From Methylophilus methylotrophus DSM 46235 = ATCC 53528 (GTDB taxonomy: Bacteria > Pseudomonadota > Gammaproteobacteria > Burkholderiales > Methylophilaceae), in NCBI RefSeq assembly GCF_000378225.1, contig NZ_KB905141.1, positions 1,131,326-1,195,325 on the forward strand: DNA of 64,000 bases, in the 5' to 3' direction. A model generated the notes under the pieces. That model was not told the DNA's origin and ran no database searches. It saw only the letters and a program-made list of their open reading frames with translations. Made by a program: the position numbers and the translations under genes. Positions 8,616-18,010 of the stretch are shown piece after piece (positions within the stretch are counted from its first letter, which is position 1; each line of letters starts with the position of its first letter).

Positions 8616-9035
8616 TTACTCACCCATCACATGCATAAGCAACCGCCTGCGAGCAGCCAAATGCCTGTGCTCAAACAGAAAGATGCCTTGCCACTGGCCC
8701 AGCGCTACCCGCCCCTGCAAAACAGGGATAGACAGACTGGTTTGCGTCAATGCCGTGCGCACATGCGCCGGCATATCGTCAGGCCCTTCCACGGTATGAA
8801 TAAACAAATCATCCCCGTCAGGGACCAGGCGATTGAAAAAGGCTTCCATATCTACCAGCACATCGCGATCATAATTTTCATTGATCAACAGGCTGGCAGA
8901 AGTGTGTTGAATATAAAGCGTCAGCAAACCGGTTTGGATGCCTGACTGCTGTACCCACTGCAGGACTTGCGGCGTAATATCATACAGTCGCCGACCCTGT
9001 GCATTAATCGAAAGTGTTTCGTGCTGTTGTCGCAT
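8616..9035 (-). CDS. YjbQ/UPF0047 family protein (secondary thiamine-phosphate synthase type)
   Basis: A 139-residue protein matching the compact UPF0047 family, with the diagnostic LYIQHTSASLLINENYDRDVLVDME segment (His and Asn-Glu-Asn active-site-like residues), HTVEGPDDMPAHVRTAL and the closing QGIFLFEHR. Some homologues have weak thiamine-phosphate synthase activity, but the physiological role is unsettled. It lies between two lipoprotein genes on the same strand with small gaps; no functional link is evident. Confidence 0.9.
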   Translation of the reverse strand: MRQQHETLSINAQGRRLYDITPQVLQWVQQSGIQTGLLTLYIQHTSASLLINENYDRDVLVDMEAFFNRLVPDGDDLFIHTVEGPDDMPAHVRTALTQTSLSIPVLQGRVALGQWQGIFLFEHRHLAARRRLLMHVMGE

Positions 9036-9087
9036 GCAAGATTCTCAACCCAAAAAACCGGCTTATCGCGTGAACCGCTAGCCTGGA

Positions 9088-9597
9088 TTACCAGTAACGC
9101 CAGCCACCACCCCAATAAGGACGGTATCCCCATGGGCCGCCATAAAAGCCGGGGCCATAAAACCATGGATCCATACTACGCAACCTGGCGGCATCCCGTT
9201 CACGCTTGAGCTTGGTTTCATTTTCAACGCGTGCTTTTTCGCGTTTGTTGATTTCATCGGCAATGGCATTTTGCTCGGCCAGCGCGTTGGCCTGCTGCAT
9301 ATAATCCAGCACACCTTTGGAAATACCCTTTTGATGCCATGACAAGACTTGTGAAGGCGTCAATACATAGCGGGATTGTGACTGCTTGATCGCTTCTATT
9401 ATCTCGGCATCCGTCTTGCCCTGCTTGCTCATGGTGACAATTTCTTCCAGCGTCAAAGTTGACTGCGGTGGTGGCACGAGCGCAGCAAGTTGCTCAGGGG
9501 AGATGCGTTCAATTTGCACAGGTTGTGGCGCTTGGGTGGCACAACCAGCCAACAAAGCCAACACAACCATTAAAGCAACGTAATTTGAAGAGTGCAT
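9088..9597 (-). CDS. Lipoprotein of unknown function with aromatic-Gly C terminus
   Basis: Starting at ATG 9597 the product is 169 residues with a lipobox LAGC (Cys19). Residues about 40-100 contain a helical segment TLEEIVTMSKQGKTDAEIIEAI and VLSWHQKGISKGVLDYM, which looks like a small helical protein-binding domain. A charged coiled-coil stretch (KREKARVENETKLKRERDA) follows, then a Trp/Tyr/Gly-rich tail (FYGPGFYGGPWGYRPYWGGG). Similar lipoproteins occur in other betaproteobacteria, but I know no function. A longer frame starting at 9660 is unlikely because it would bury the signal peptide. Confidence 0.75.
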   Translation of the reverse strand: MHSSNYVALMVVLALLAGCATQAPQPVQIERISPEQLAALVPPPQSTLTLEEIVTMSKQGKTDAEIIEAIKQSQSRYVLTPSQVLSWHQKGISKGVLDYMQQANALAEQNAIADEINKREKARVENETKLKRERDAARLRSMDPWFYGPGFYGGPWGYRPYWGGGWRYW

Positions 9598-9679
9598 AAG
9601 GGTCCATTCTACCCGATAAAGCAAAGGGTCATACGAGTACGACCCTTTGCGCTGGTTCAAGGTTCAGTCACCGCCTGTG

Positions 9680-12262
9680 TCAGCCTTTGCGGAATTGCAT
9701 CTTTCCGGCCTGGAAATCAACACGGATCGTGTCTTTGGCTGCAAATTGTCCAGCCAGGATTTCCCTTGCCAGCGGATTCTCAATCTCGCTCTGGATGGCA
9801 CGTTTGAGCGGACGCGCGCCATACACCGGATCAAACCCGGCATTGGCAATCTCGGCCAGTGCCGCATCACTGATGTCCAACTGCATATCCATCGCTGCCA
9901 GGCGTTTGGCCAGCAACTGCAACTGGATATTGGCAATCGATTTCACATGCGCCTCACCCAGTGAATGGAATACCACCACTTCATCAATCCGGTTAATAAA
10001 TTCCGGCCTGAAATGCGTTTTTACCTCACCCATCACGGCCAGTTTCACCACCTGGTAATCCTGGTCTGCCATGCTTTGTATCATCTGGCTACCCAGGTTC
10101 GAGGTCATGATAATCACGGTATTTTTAAAGTCTACCGTACGGCCCTGACCATCGGTTAGACGGCCATCATCCAGCACTTGCAGCAACACGTTAAACACAT
10201 CTGGATGCGCTTTCTCCACCTCGTCCAGCAATACCACCGAATAAGGTTTGCGGCGCACGGCCTCGGTCAGGGTGCCCCCTTCTTCATAGCCAACATAGCC
10301 CGGTGGCGCACCGATCAGGCGGGAGACGGAGTGCTTCTCCATGAACTCGCTCATATCAATGCGCACCAAGTGCTCTTCACTATCAAACAGGAAGCTGGCC
10401 AGCGCCTTGCACAACTCGGTTTTACCCACACCCGTTGGGCCCAGGAACAGGAAGCTGCCATACGGACGGTTAGGGTCACTCAAGCCGCTACGCGAGCGGC
10501 GGATGGCGTCCGACACCAGGCGCACGGCCTCATCCTGGCCCACTACGCGCTCATGCAAGCGGCTTTCCATATTAAGTAGTTTTTCACGCTCACCCGTCAT
10601 CATCTTGCTGACAGGAATCCCTGTGGCACGGCTCACCACTTCAGCAATCTCGTCGGCACCCACCTCGGTACGCAACATTTTATGTTTGACCGCGCCATGG
10701 GCTTCAGCCGAAGAAGCATGCTTCAACTGTGCTTCCAGCTGTGGCAATTTGCCATACTGCAGCTCAGAGACTTTTTGCCAATCGCCCTTGCGTTTGGCTG
10801 CTTCCATATCCAGCTTGATTTTCTCAATCGCCTCCTTGACGCCCGCAGACCCCTGCACAGCTGCTTTTTCGGCCTTCCAGACTTCTTCGAGGTCGGCATA
10901 TTCTTTTTCCAGCTTGGCGATTTCATCTTCAATCAGGCTAAATCGTTTCTGGCTGGCTTCGTCTTTTTCGCGGCGTACGGCTTCCCGTTCGATCTTGAGC
11001 TGAATCAGGCGTCGGTCCAGCTTGTCCATCACTTCCGGTTTCGAGTCAATTTCCATCTTGATGCGTGAGGCTGCCTCGTCGATCAGGTCGATGGCTTTAT
11101 CGGGCAAAAAGCGGTCTGTGATGTAGCGGTTGGACAATTCAGCGGCCGCAACAATCGCCGGGTCGGTAATTTCCACGCCATGGTGCAATTCGTACTTCTC
11201 CTGCAAACCGCGCAAAATGGCAATGGTGGCTTCGACACTGGGCTCGTCCACCAGCACTTTCTGGAAGCGGCGCTCCAGCGCTGCATCTTTTTCGATGTAC
11301 TTGCGGTATTCATCCAGTGTGGTCGCACCTACACAATGAAGCTCACCGCGCGCCAGGGCCGGTTTGAGCATATTGCCCGCGTCCATCGCACCCTCAGACT
11401 TACCCGCACCCACCATGGTATGAATTTCGTCAATAAAAACGATAGTCTGGCCTTCATCTTGCGCCAGCTCTTTAAGTACCGCTTTCAAGCGCTCTTCAAA
11501 TTCGCCACGGTATTTGGCACCAGCCAGCAACGCGGCCATATCCAGACTCAATACTTTTTTGTTCTTGAGCGAGTCAGGCACTTCGCCATTCACAATCCGC
11601 TGGGCCAGACCTTCCACAATAGCCGTTTTACCCACGCCAGGCTCACCAATCAGTACCGGGTTGTTTTTGGTACGGCGTTGCAGCACCTGGATCGCACGGC
11701 GGATTTCATCATCACGGCCAATCACAGGATCCAACTTGCCTGCACGCGCACGCTCGGTCAGATCCAGCGTGTATTTTTTCAATGCTTCACGCTGGCCTTC
11801 GGCTTCCTGGCTATTGACGGACTCATTGCCACGCACAGCTTTGATAGCCTGCTCCAGCGCTGATTTGTTTACGCCATGTTGCTTGAGCAGTTTGCCGGTA
11901 TGGCCTTTGTCATCAGCCAATGCCAGCAAAAACATTTCGCTGGCGATGTAGCTATCGCCACTCTTCTGTGCGAGTTTATCAGTGACATTCAGCAGGTTAT
12001 TGAGATCGCGCGAAATGCTGACATCTCCACTGTTTTCACTGACCTTCGGCAAGTCATCAATGGCCTGTTGCAGGCTGGTTTTAAGCGCACTTACCTGCGC
12101 ACCGGCACGTGACAAGAGCGCAGCAACACTGCTGTCGTCCTGGTTTAGCATGGCCAGTAACAAATGTGGTGCTTCTATGGTGGGATGATCGGCACCCACG
12201 GCCATGCTCTGGGCATCGGCGAGTGCCTGCTGGAATTTGGTTGTGAGTTTATCAAAACGCAT
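9680..12262 (-). CDS. clpB: ATP-dependent disaggregase ClpB
   Basis: ClpB is the hexameric AAA+ disaggregase that works with DnaK to rescue aggregated proteins. Starting at ATG 12262 (AAAGGG ribosome site, family-typical [19 protein letters not shown]), the product is 860 residues, the normal length. The N domain, the first AAA+ module (GEPGVGKT Walker A, FIDEIHT Walker B), the long coiled-coil middle domain (about residues 400-525) and the second AAA+ module ([20 protein letters not shown]) are all present. A heat-shock-type promoter lies just upstream. An in-frame ATG 27 bp further up is unlikely to be used. Confidence 0.98.
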   Translation of the reverse strand: MRFDKLTTKFQQALADAQSMAVGADHPTIEAPHLLLAMLNQDDSSVAALLSRAGAQVSALKTSLQQAIDDLPKVSENSGDVSISRDLNNLLNVTDKLAQKSGDSYIASEMFLLALADDKGHTGKLLKQHGVNKSALEQAIKAVRGNESVNSQEAEGQREALKKYTLDLTERARAGKLDPVIGRDDEIRRAIQVLQRRTKNNPVLIGEPGVGKTAIVEGLAQRIVNGEVPDSLKNKKVLSLDMAALLAGAKYRGEFEERLKAVLKELAQDEGQTIVFIDEIHTMVGAGKSEGAMDAGNMLKPALARGELHCVGATTLDEYRKYIEKDAALERRFQKVLVDEPSVEATIAILRGLQEKYELHHGVEITDPAIVAAAELSNRYITDRFLPDKAIDLIDEAASRIKMEIDSKPEVMDKLDRRLIQLKIEREAVRREKDEASQKRFSLIEDEIAKLEKEYADLEEVWKAEKAAVQGSAGVKEAIEKIKLDMEAAKRKGDWQKVSELQYGKLPQLEAQLKHASSAEAHGAVKHKMLRTEVGADEIAEVVSRATGIPVSKMMTGEREKLLNMESRLHERVVGQDEAVRLVSDAIRRSRSGLSDPNRPYGSFLFLGPTGVGKTELCKALASFLFDSEEHLVRIDMSEFMEKHSVSRLIGAPPGYVGYEEGGTLTEAVRRKPYSVVLLDEVEKAHPDVFNVLLQVLDDGRLTDGQGRTVDFKNTVIIMTSNLGSQMIQSMADQDYQVVKLAVMGEVKTHFRPEFINRIDEVVVFHSLGEAHVKSIANIQLQLLAKRLAAMDMQLDISDAALAEIANAGFDPVYGARPLKRAIQSEIENPLAREILAGQFAAKDTIRVDFQAGKMQFRKG

Positions 12263-12316
12263 TGCAAACCCTTTCATTATTAAAGTCATGCCGCACCCTT
12301 GCGGCTGGATAACCCT

Positions 12317-12344
12317 ATAATGCGGCGGGTTTTAGCGTTTTCAA
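12317..12344 (-). promoter_or_regulatory. Candidate sigma-32 (heat-shock) promoter of clpB
   Basis: On the minus strand ATTGAAA (12344-12338) is followed after 12 bp by CCGCATTAT (12325-12317). This resembles the sigma-32 consensus CTTGAAA / CCCCATnTA at nearly the right spacing, and lies about 55 bp before the clpB start. ClpB is a classical RpoH target. A weaker sigma-70 reading (TTGAAA with CATTAT) overlaps the same sequence. Confidence 0.55.
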
Positions 12345-12378
12345 TAGATATAGATCAAATTTGTAAGATTTTGTATTG

Positions 12379-13611
12379 CTATTGAGTCAAAGGAACGAGT
12401 TGCAGCCCTTTATCCACAGTGTTCACTGCCAGCATCACTTTGCCTTGCAGATTTAACCATTGCGGATAGTCAAGCTTGGTAGCACTGTGCAACAAGACGG
12501 TCGCGGAGCCCCAGGTCCGGCCACCATCCAGTGAAGCCATGGCCCAGACTTCGTACCCTCCTGTGTCACGTTCTAGCCAAGCCAGCCAGACTTTATCGCC
12601 GATACTCAACAAGGCCGGATGACCGGCATTTCTTTTAGCGTCGCCGATGCGCCTTGGCGGTGAGGTTACCCATGCATGGTCATCCATGCGGACGATACGC
12701 AATCCCGGTTTATCTCCTGCGCCATCAAAATAAGCGAGGTGATAGCCAAAGCCCTCCCCAACGGCAATCGCCGCCCCATGGTGCGGACAGCCATCCACTT
12801 GCCAGTGGCCATAACTGGCACGCACCAGCACCGGCTTGCCCGATGAGCCAATTTCAGCCATGGCGTGATCTCGCTCACTCCCTTCAAACACATGCCGCCA
12901 GAGCACCGCTACCGTCCCATCCGGCTTGCTGGTCATGGCAATCCGGCAACATTCGCAACTGCTATCCGCCAACTTTTGTTCTGGCGCAAAAGTTTTGCCG
13001 TGATCAGTTGAAACCGCGTAGTAAATCGCTGCACCGTCATAAGCTTTACCTGCCGCCTTGGCTGCCAGCAAATCCCGCTTATCGATCCAGGCCACGGTAA
13101 TGGTGCCATTGGCCGCAACCTGCAAGCTGTCAAAACGATGGGTGATCTCATCGCGGTGCTGATGCACGATATATGGCGCCTCAAAGCTTTTGCCACCATC
13201 GACTGAGCGCGCAAACCAGATGTATCCCCCATAGGGTTTTTTCAGGGATTCGGTCCAGGTAACATAAAGGTTACCGTTGGGCGCGACCGCGATTTTAGGG
13301 CGGGCTTCGCCATCCGCAGCCACTTTCATTGCCACCGGATTAACCACTATCTCTCGGCCAAGCAACTTACCATTGGCATCCAGCGATGCCACCCAAACCT
13401 GCCCTTGCCTGCTTTGTGCCAGCCAGATCCGGCCTGCAGCATCAGAGGCCACGCTGACCGACAGCGCTGTGGACGGCGCTTCAGCATGTCCATGATGCCC
13501 TTCATGGGCGTGTGCACAATCCAGCCACGCTGTCACCAGCAGAAACAGGCTCAAAAACACGTTTAAACTCAGCCTGTGCAGGCTACTGTTACCGATAAGA
13601 TTGACGTTCAT
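12379..13611 (-). CDS. Secreted sialidase-like (BNR/Asp-box) beta-propeller protein
   Basis: From ATG 13611 the product is about 410 residues: a signal peptide, a His-rich start to the mature protein (HAHEGHHGHAEAP), and a propeller with Asp-box repeats (SVDGGKSFEAP, STDHGKTFAP, SLDGGRTWGS). These boxes are structural and occur in many non-sialidase proteins; I see no evidence for sugar hydrolysis. A Cys cluster SSCECCRIA follows the second box, and another Cys/His pair (DGCPHHG) comes later, which suggests metal or redox ligands. Metal handling is an inference only. It is divergent from the GGDEF-EAL gene at 13708. Confidence 0.75.
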   Translation of the reverse strand: MNVNLIGNSSLHRLSLNVFLSLFLLVTAWLDCAHAHEGHHGHAEAPSTALSVSVASDAAGRIWLAQSRQGQVWVASLDANGKLLGREIVVNPVAMKVAADGEARPKIAVAPNGNLYVTWTESLKKPYGGYIWFARSVDGGKSFEAPYIVHQHRDEITHRFDSLQVAANGTITVAWIDKRDLLAAKAAGKAYDGAAIYYAVSTDHGKTFAPEQKLADSSCECCRIAMTSKPDGTVAVLWRHVFEGSERDHAMAEIGSSGKPVLVRASYGHWQVDGCPHHGAAIAVGEGFGYHLAYFDGAGDKPGLRIVRMDDHAWVTSPPRRIGDAKRNAGHPALLSIGDKVWLAWLERDTGGYEVWAMASLDGGRTWGSATVLLHSATKLDYPQWLNLQGKVMLAVNTVDKGLQLVPLTQ

Positions 13612-13707
13612 TAACACAAGTGAAACTCGCTAAAGTTTAGCGCCAATTGCGCCGTTAACCCACTTAACTGTGCCAACACTCACATTGCAGCAAAGCAGAT
13701 TTTAATT

Positions 13708-16650
13708 ATGTCATTACCAACAGCTTTTGATCATCATAGCACAGCATGGTTGCAGCCCCTGGCCGCAACCATGCCTGAGATGCCTATGCTGGCGCTTAAT
13801 CGCCGGGCACACTGCATTGCGGCCAGCACCGCTGCCCAGGCGCTATTGGGAGAAAGTAATGGGGCATTACCCAAGGAAACTTGCCAGCTGTTGGTTCAAG
13901 CCATGCGCGAAGGCCGTACTGAACTCAGTATCACCCTCGTGATTCATGGTTTAAAGCGAGATTTCAAATGCCGCCTGTTTTATCCCACATCTGACCGACG
14001 TGCCGTCGGCCTAATGCTTGAGGAAAAAGAGCATACCCTAGCTGACCAGCTGGTACACATGCAATCCATCGTGCGCTCGTTGATTGAGATGAGTCCGGAC
14101 CTGATTTGTATCAAGGACCATGAAAATCGCTGGATGATGGCCAATCAGCAGATGCTCAACACTTTCCAGATGGATAGTTTTGACTTTGAGTTTCTGAATA
14201 ATCTGCAAATTGCAGACACTTTACACCCAGTCTTCCGTAACAGTTTTGAACACCACGAAAAGTCTGACCAGCAGGTCTGGCAGTCCAGACAGGCTTACCA
14301 CAACGAGGAGCTGGTACATTTGCCGCAAGGTGGCTACAAAACCCTGGAAGTGAACAAGGTTGCCTACCACGACCAGAAAGATCAACCCAGCCACCTGATT
14401 ACTGTGGCACGCGATGTCAGTGAACAGAAGTTCATTGAAACCCAGTTACAAAACCGTAGTGCAGTCCTGGACACCCTGATTTCGTGCGACTGGATGTTGC
14501 ACTCGGCAGAACGCTGGCAAAGCGTGGCAGAAAATGTGCTACAGCAATGCTGCCTGTCTTTCCGCTTCAGCCGCGCGGTATTGTTACAACACGAAACCAT
14601 TACTACGCGTAAAAAAACTGAAATCCGCTCAAAAGCACTGTTCCACTGGGCGATCAACGGCTTCCATCACACTTACCAGCATTGGGAAAAGATTTCATTC
14701 CTGTCGCCCGAGCTGCAGCGCTGGTATGCCCTGCTCTCGAAAGGGCAACCTGTGATGTGTGATGCGCTCATGCTACCCGAAACAGAGCGGGCCTTGCTCA
14801 AATCACACGACACCGTCAACCTGGTGATTGTGCCGCTCATGATAGACGATGAGTGGTGGGGCTCCGTGGTCATCGAGCGCTGTTTCGATGCCGAGAATAC
14901 CAGCTCACAGGAGCTGGGCTCACTGATGGCCATTGGCCGTACACTGAGTGTTGCGATTGACCGTGAGCGTACCGGCAAGCACCTCAAGCTGGCAAAGATC
15001 GCTTTCGACAGCACCACAGAAGGCATTATGATCGTCAATCCGGCGGGCGAACTGGTTGGGATCAATCAGGGTTACACGTTAATCACCGGCTTCGAAGAGT
15101 CAGAAGTGCTGGGTACAAAACCACAAATTTTCAAGCAGCGTCCACGCGGTTTATTTGGCGCATTGAAACGCGATGGTAAATGGTCAGGCGAAATTGAGAA
15201 CATCCGCAAGAATGGCGACAGCTATACCGAGTGGATGACCATTACTGCAGTACGCAACCACGCCAATGTGATTACCAATTACGTGGGCGTGTTTGCAGAT
15301 ATCAGTGAAATGAAGCGATCACAAAAGCAGCTGAACTCACTGGTCAACCATGATCCATTGACCGGGTTACCCAACCGCCGCCTGATTAATCATTTGTTTA
15401 CGCATGCGATCCAGCGTGCCAACCGCAATGCACAACAAGCCGCCGTGTTGTTTATCGACCTGGACCGCTTTAAAAACATCAATGACAGCCTGGGGCATTA
15501 CTCTGGCGACCAGCTCCTGCTGGGGGTGACCGAGCGTTTGCGCGCCTCCCTGCGCGAATCGGACATTGTTGGCCGACTCGGTGGAGACGAATTTATTGTC
15601 TTGCTGGAAAACCTGCACGGCAAATCTGATGCAGCCCAAAAAGCCCATGATATCCTGGATGCCCTCAGGCGCGAGTTCTTGATAGACCATCATGAGATTT
15701 TTGTCGGCGCCAGTATCGGCATTTCCATGTATCCGCAGGATGGCCAGGATGTAGAAAGCCTGATCAAAGCGGCTGACCTGGCCATGTACCATGTCAAGAA
15801 TAATGGTAAAAACCATGTGTCGTTTTACGACGCCTCCTTAAGTCGCGATGCGGTTGAACACTTCCAGCTGGAAACTGAGTTACGCCAGGCACTGACGAAA
15901 AATCAGCTCAAAATGTTCTACCAGGCACAGATTGACTTGAAGACCGGCATGATTATCGGTGCTGAAGCCTTGATCCGCTGGCAGCATCCTACCCAAGGCA
16001 TGATTTCGCCCGCCAAATTTATCCCGCTGGCCGAAGAAACCGGGCTGATTCTAAGCATAGGCGAATGGGCCTTGACCCAGGCCGTACGCCAAGCCCATAC
16101 CTGGCATAAACAGCATCCTGAGTTCAGGAAGATCGCCATTAATGTGTCTGGCGTGCAAATCATGAAAAGCAAATTTGCTGACACCGTCTATGGCATCTTG
16201 ATGGACAGCGAATGTGACCCTTCCATCATTGAGCTGGAAATCACTGAAAGTACGCTGATGCAGCATACCCAGCACGTGGTGAGTACCTTTAACCAGCTCA
16301 AGCTGCTGGGAGTGACCATTGCCATTGATGATTTTGGCACTGGCTACTCCTCATTGTCCCACCTGAAACGTTTGCCGCTGGACCAGATCAAGATCGACCG
16401 CAGTTTTGTCAAAGACTTGCCTGATGACAAAGATGATGCGGCCATCACCAGTGCTATCTACGCGATGGCAACGCAATTGGGATTCAGCGTGGTTGCCGAG
16501 GGTGTCGAAACCGAAGAACAGGAAAAGTTTTTACAGAAACTGGGGTGCCAGACAGCGCAAGGTTACCTCTATGCTTATCCGGTCAATGCCGAGGATTTTC
16601 TGCAGTTATTAGTCTTAAACAATCAAAGAAAAATAAAACGCCATGCCTAA
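13708..16650 (+). CDS. PAS-GAF-PAS sensor with GGDEF and EAL domains
   Basis: The 980-residue cytoplasmic protein has no clear transmembrane segment. Its order is a short N-terminal region, PAS (about 125-245), GAF-like (about 250-425), PAS (about 430-550), GGDEF (about 555-715) and EAL (about 730-970). The diguanylate cyclase motif GGDEF (625-629) is intact. In the phosphodiesterase domain the EAL triplet (753-755) and the DDFGTGYSS loop are present. It could therefore make or hydrolyse c-di-GMP depending on signals. The last 8 bp overlap the start of the HD-GYP gene, so the two are translationally coupled and likely act together on c-di-GMP. Confidence 0.92.
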   Translation: MSLPTAFDHHSTAWLQPLAATMPEMPMLALNRRAHCIAASTAAQALLGESNGALPKETCQLLVQAMREGRTELSITLVIHGLKRDFKCRLFYPTSDRRAVGLMLEEKEHTLADQLVHMQSIVRSLIEMSPDLICIKDHENRWMMANQQMLNTFQMDSFDFEFLNNLQIADTLHPVFRNSFEHHEKSDQQVWQSRQAYHNEELVHLPQGGYKTLEVNKVAYHDQKDQPSHLITVARDVSEQKFIETQLQNRSAVLDTLISCDWMLHSAERWQSVAENVLQQCCLSFRFSRAVLLQHETITTRKKTEIRSKALFHWAINGFHHTYQHWEKISFLSPELQRWYALLSKGQPVMCDALMLPETERALLKSHDTVNLVIVPLMIDDEWWGSVVIERCFDAENTSSQELGSLMAIGRTLSVAIDRERTGKHLKLAKIAFDSTTEGIMIVNPAGELVGINQGYTLITGFEESEVLGTKPQIFKQRPRGLFGALKRDGKWSGEIENIRKNGDSYTEWMTITAVRNHANVITNYVGVFADISEMKRSQKQLNSLVNHDPLTGLPNRRLINHLFTHAIQRANRNAQQAAVLFIDLDRFKNINDSLGHYSGDQLLLGVTERLRASLRESDIVGRLGGDEFIVLLENLHGKSDAAQKAHDILDALRREFLIDHHEIFVGASIGISMYPQDGQDVESLIKAADLAMYHVKNNGKNHVSFYDASLSRDAVEHFQLETELRQALTKNQLKMFYQAQIDLKTGMIIGAEALIRWQHPTQGMISPAKFIPLAEETGLILSIGEWALTQAVRQAHTWHKQHPEFRKIAINVSGVQIMKSKFADTVYGILMDSECDPSIIELEITESTLMQHTQHVVSTFNQLKLLGVTIAIDDFGTGYSSLSHLKRLPLDQIKIDRSFVKDLPDDKDDAAITSAIYAMATQLGFSVVAEGVETEEQEKFLQKLGCQTAQGYLYAYPVNAEDFLQLLVLNNQRKIKRHA

Positions 16651-17926
16651 TCAAGCCTCCGACACCTTTTACATAGACATAGACCAGCTGCAGGTTGGTC
16701 TATACATCCATCTCGACCTGGGTTGGATGGATCATCCTTTTTCGGTGAGTAACTTCAAGATCACGGATGACTCGCAAATTGAGACCATTAAATCCCTCGG
16801 ACTAAAACAACTACGTTATGACCCAAGACGCAGCTCCAATACCCCGCTCAGGCATGCTGCTTACCAGAATGTGGTTGAATTCCCGCTGAGGAAAGCAGCC
16901 TCACCAAAAATTGAGATCATTGATGATGCGCCGGAATTAAGCCCGTCGCAAAAGAAACAGCTGGCACTCAGGCAAGCAATTGCGGAAAGTGAACAGAAGT
17001 TCATGAAGACCAGCGCTGAAGTCAAAACCATCCAGAAATTATCAACCGAGCGCCCGGAGCAGGCTTATGGCATGGCGTCCAAGCTGGTTGAAGACCTGGT
17101 CAGCAGCACGCTGACAGAGGGTGATGTGGCGATTCACGCCATGAATGGCCACCGTATTGGTGACCAGCACTTCCAGCATGAATTGAACACCCTGGTGGTG
17201 GCGATGTTACTGGCGAAGAACCTGGATATCACGGACGACGACGCAGTGGTGCTGGGCATGGCAGCTATTTTGCATGATATCGGCAAGCGCCAGATCAGTG
17301 ACAAGATCCTGCTTAAGAAAGATCCACTCAGTGTACGTGAAACCGCGATTTATCAGACCCATGTCCTGCTTGGCCTGAATATGCTGCGCGACGTGGCCGT
17401 GCCAAGAAGGATACTGACGCTGATTTCACAGCACCATGAGTTTGCAGATGGTAGCGGCTACCCAAAAGGGCTGCATTGCGACCAGATTGATCCGTTATCC
17501 CACATCCTGATTATTGCCAACATGTACGACAACTTGTGCAATCCCTCTAATCCGGCATTGACCAAAACCCCCTATGAAGCGCTGAGCGTCATGTTTGCGC
17601 AACAACGCCACCAGTTTGACCAGTCTATCCTGCGCCGGTTTATCAAGTGCCTGGGTATTTACCCGCCCGGTAGCGTCGTGCGCCTATCTGACCAGAAACT
17701 GGCCACGGTGCTCTCCACCAATCCGCAACAACCTTTGCGCCCATTTATCCAGATGCTGAGTGATGACCGCGAGGAAGAAGGGGAAATTATCGACCTCAGG
17801 CAAGCATTGGATATCAATATTATTCAATGCCTGAAACCTGAACAGCTACCAAATGCCCTGCAGAGCATGTTAAGGTTGAAACAGCGTACCAGTTACTTCC
17901 TGGACAAGATTTACGCATCCTCTTAA
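16643..17926 (+). CDS. HD-GYP domain protein (probable c-di-GMP phosphodiesterase)
   Basis: A 427-residue protein with an N-terminal DUF3391-like region (about 1-120, starting FYIDIDQLQVGLYIHLDLGWMDHPF) and an HD-GYP domain (about 170-345). The metal motif ILHDIGKRQISD carries His211-Asp212, and HHEFADGSGYPKGL carries the GYP triplet at 272-274. HD-GYP proteins linearise c-di-GMP to pGpG or GMP. The start overlaps the end of the GGDEF-EAL gene by 8 bp, which points to coupled expression. Confidence 0.93.
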   Translation: MPNQASDTFYIDIDQLQVGLYIHLDLGWMDHPFSVSNFKITDDSQIETIKSLGLKQLRYDPRRSSNTPLRHAAYQNVVEFPLRKAASPKIEIIDDAPELSPSQKKQLALRQAIAESEQKFMKTSAEVKTIQKLSTERPEQAYGMASKLVEDLVSSTLTEGDVAIHAMNGHRIGDQHFQHELNTLVVAMLLAKNLDITDDDAVVLGMAAILHDIGKRQISDKILLKKDPLSVRETAIYQTHVLLGLNMLRDVAVPRRILTLISQHHEFADGSGYPKGLHCDQIDPLSHILIIANMYDNLCNPSNPALTKTPYEALSVMFAQQRHQFDQSILRRFIKCLGIYPPGSVVRLSDQKLATVLSTNPQQPLRPFIQMLSDDREEEGEIIDLRQALDINIIQCLKPEQLPNALQSMLRLKQRTSYFLDKIYASS

Positions 17927-18010
17927 CCTAACTCTGTCTTATGTAAGGCCATGCTGCGCATGACTGCATGACCTTGCAACCGACCATCACGCTAACTTAA
18001 TTCAGCTTCG

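Noticed and set aside
10341-11003. Long open frame on the plus strand inside clpB (220 codons)
   Set aside because: It is the shadow of the clpB frame on the other strand; it has no ribosome site and the protein is Ser/Arg-rich, as expected for antisense of a high-GC coding region.
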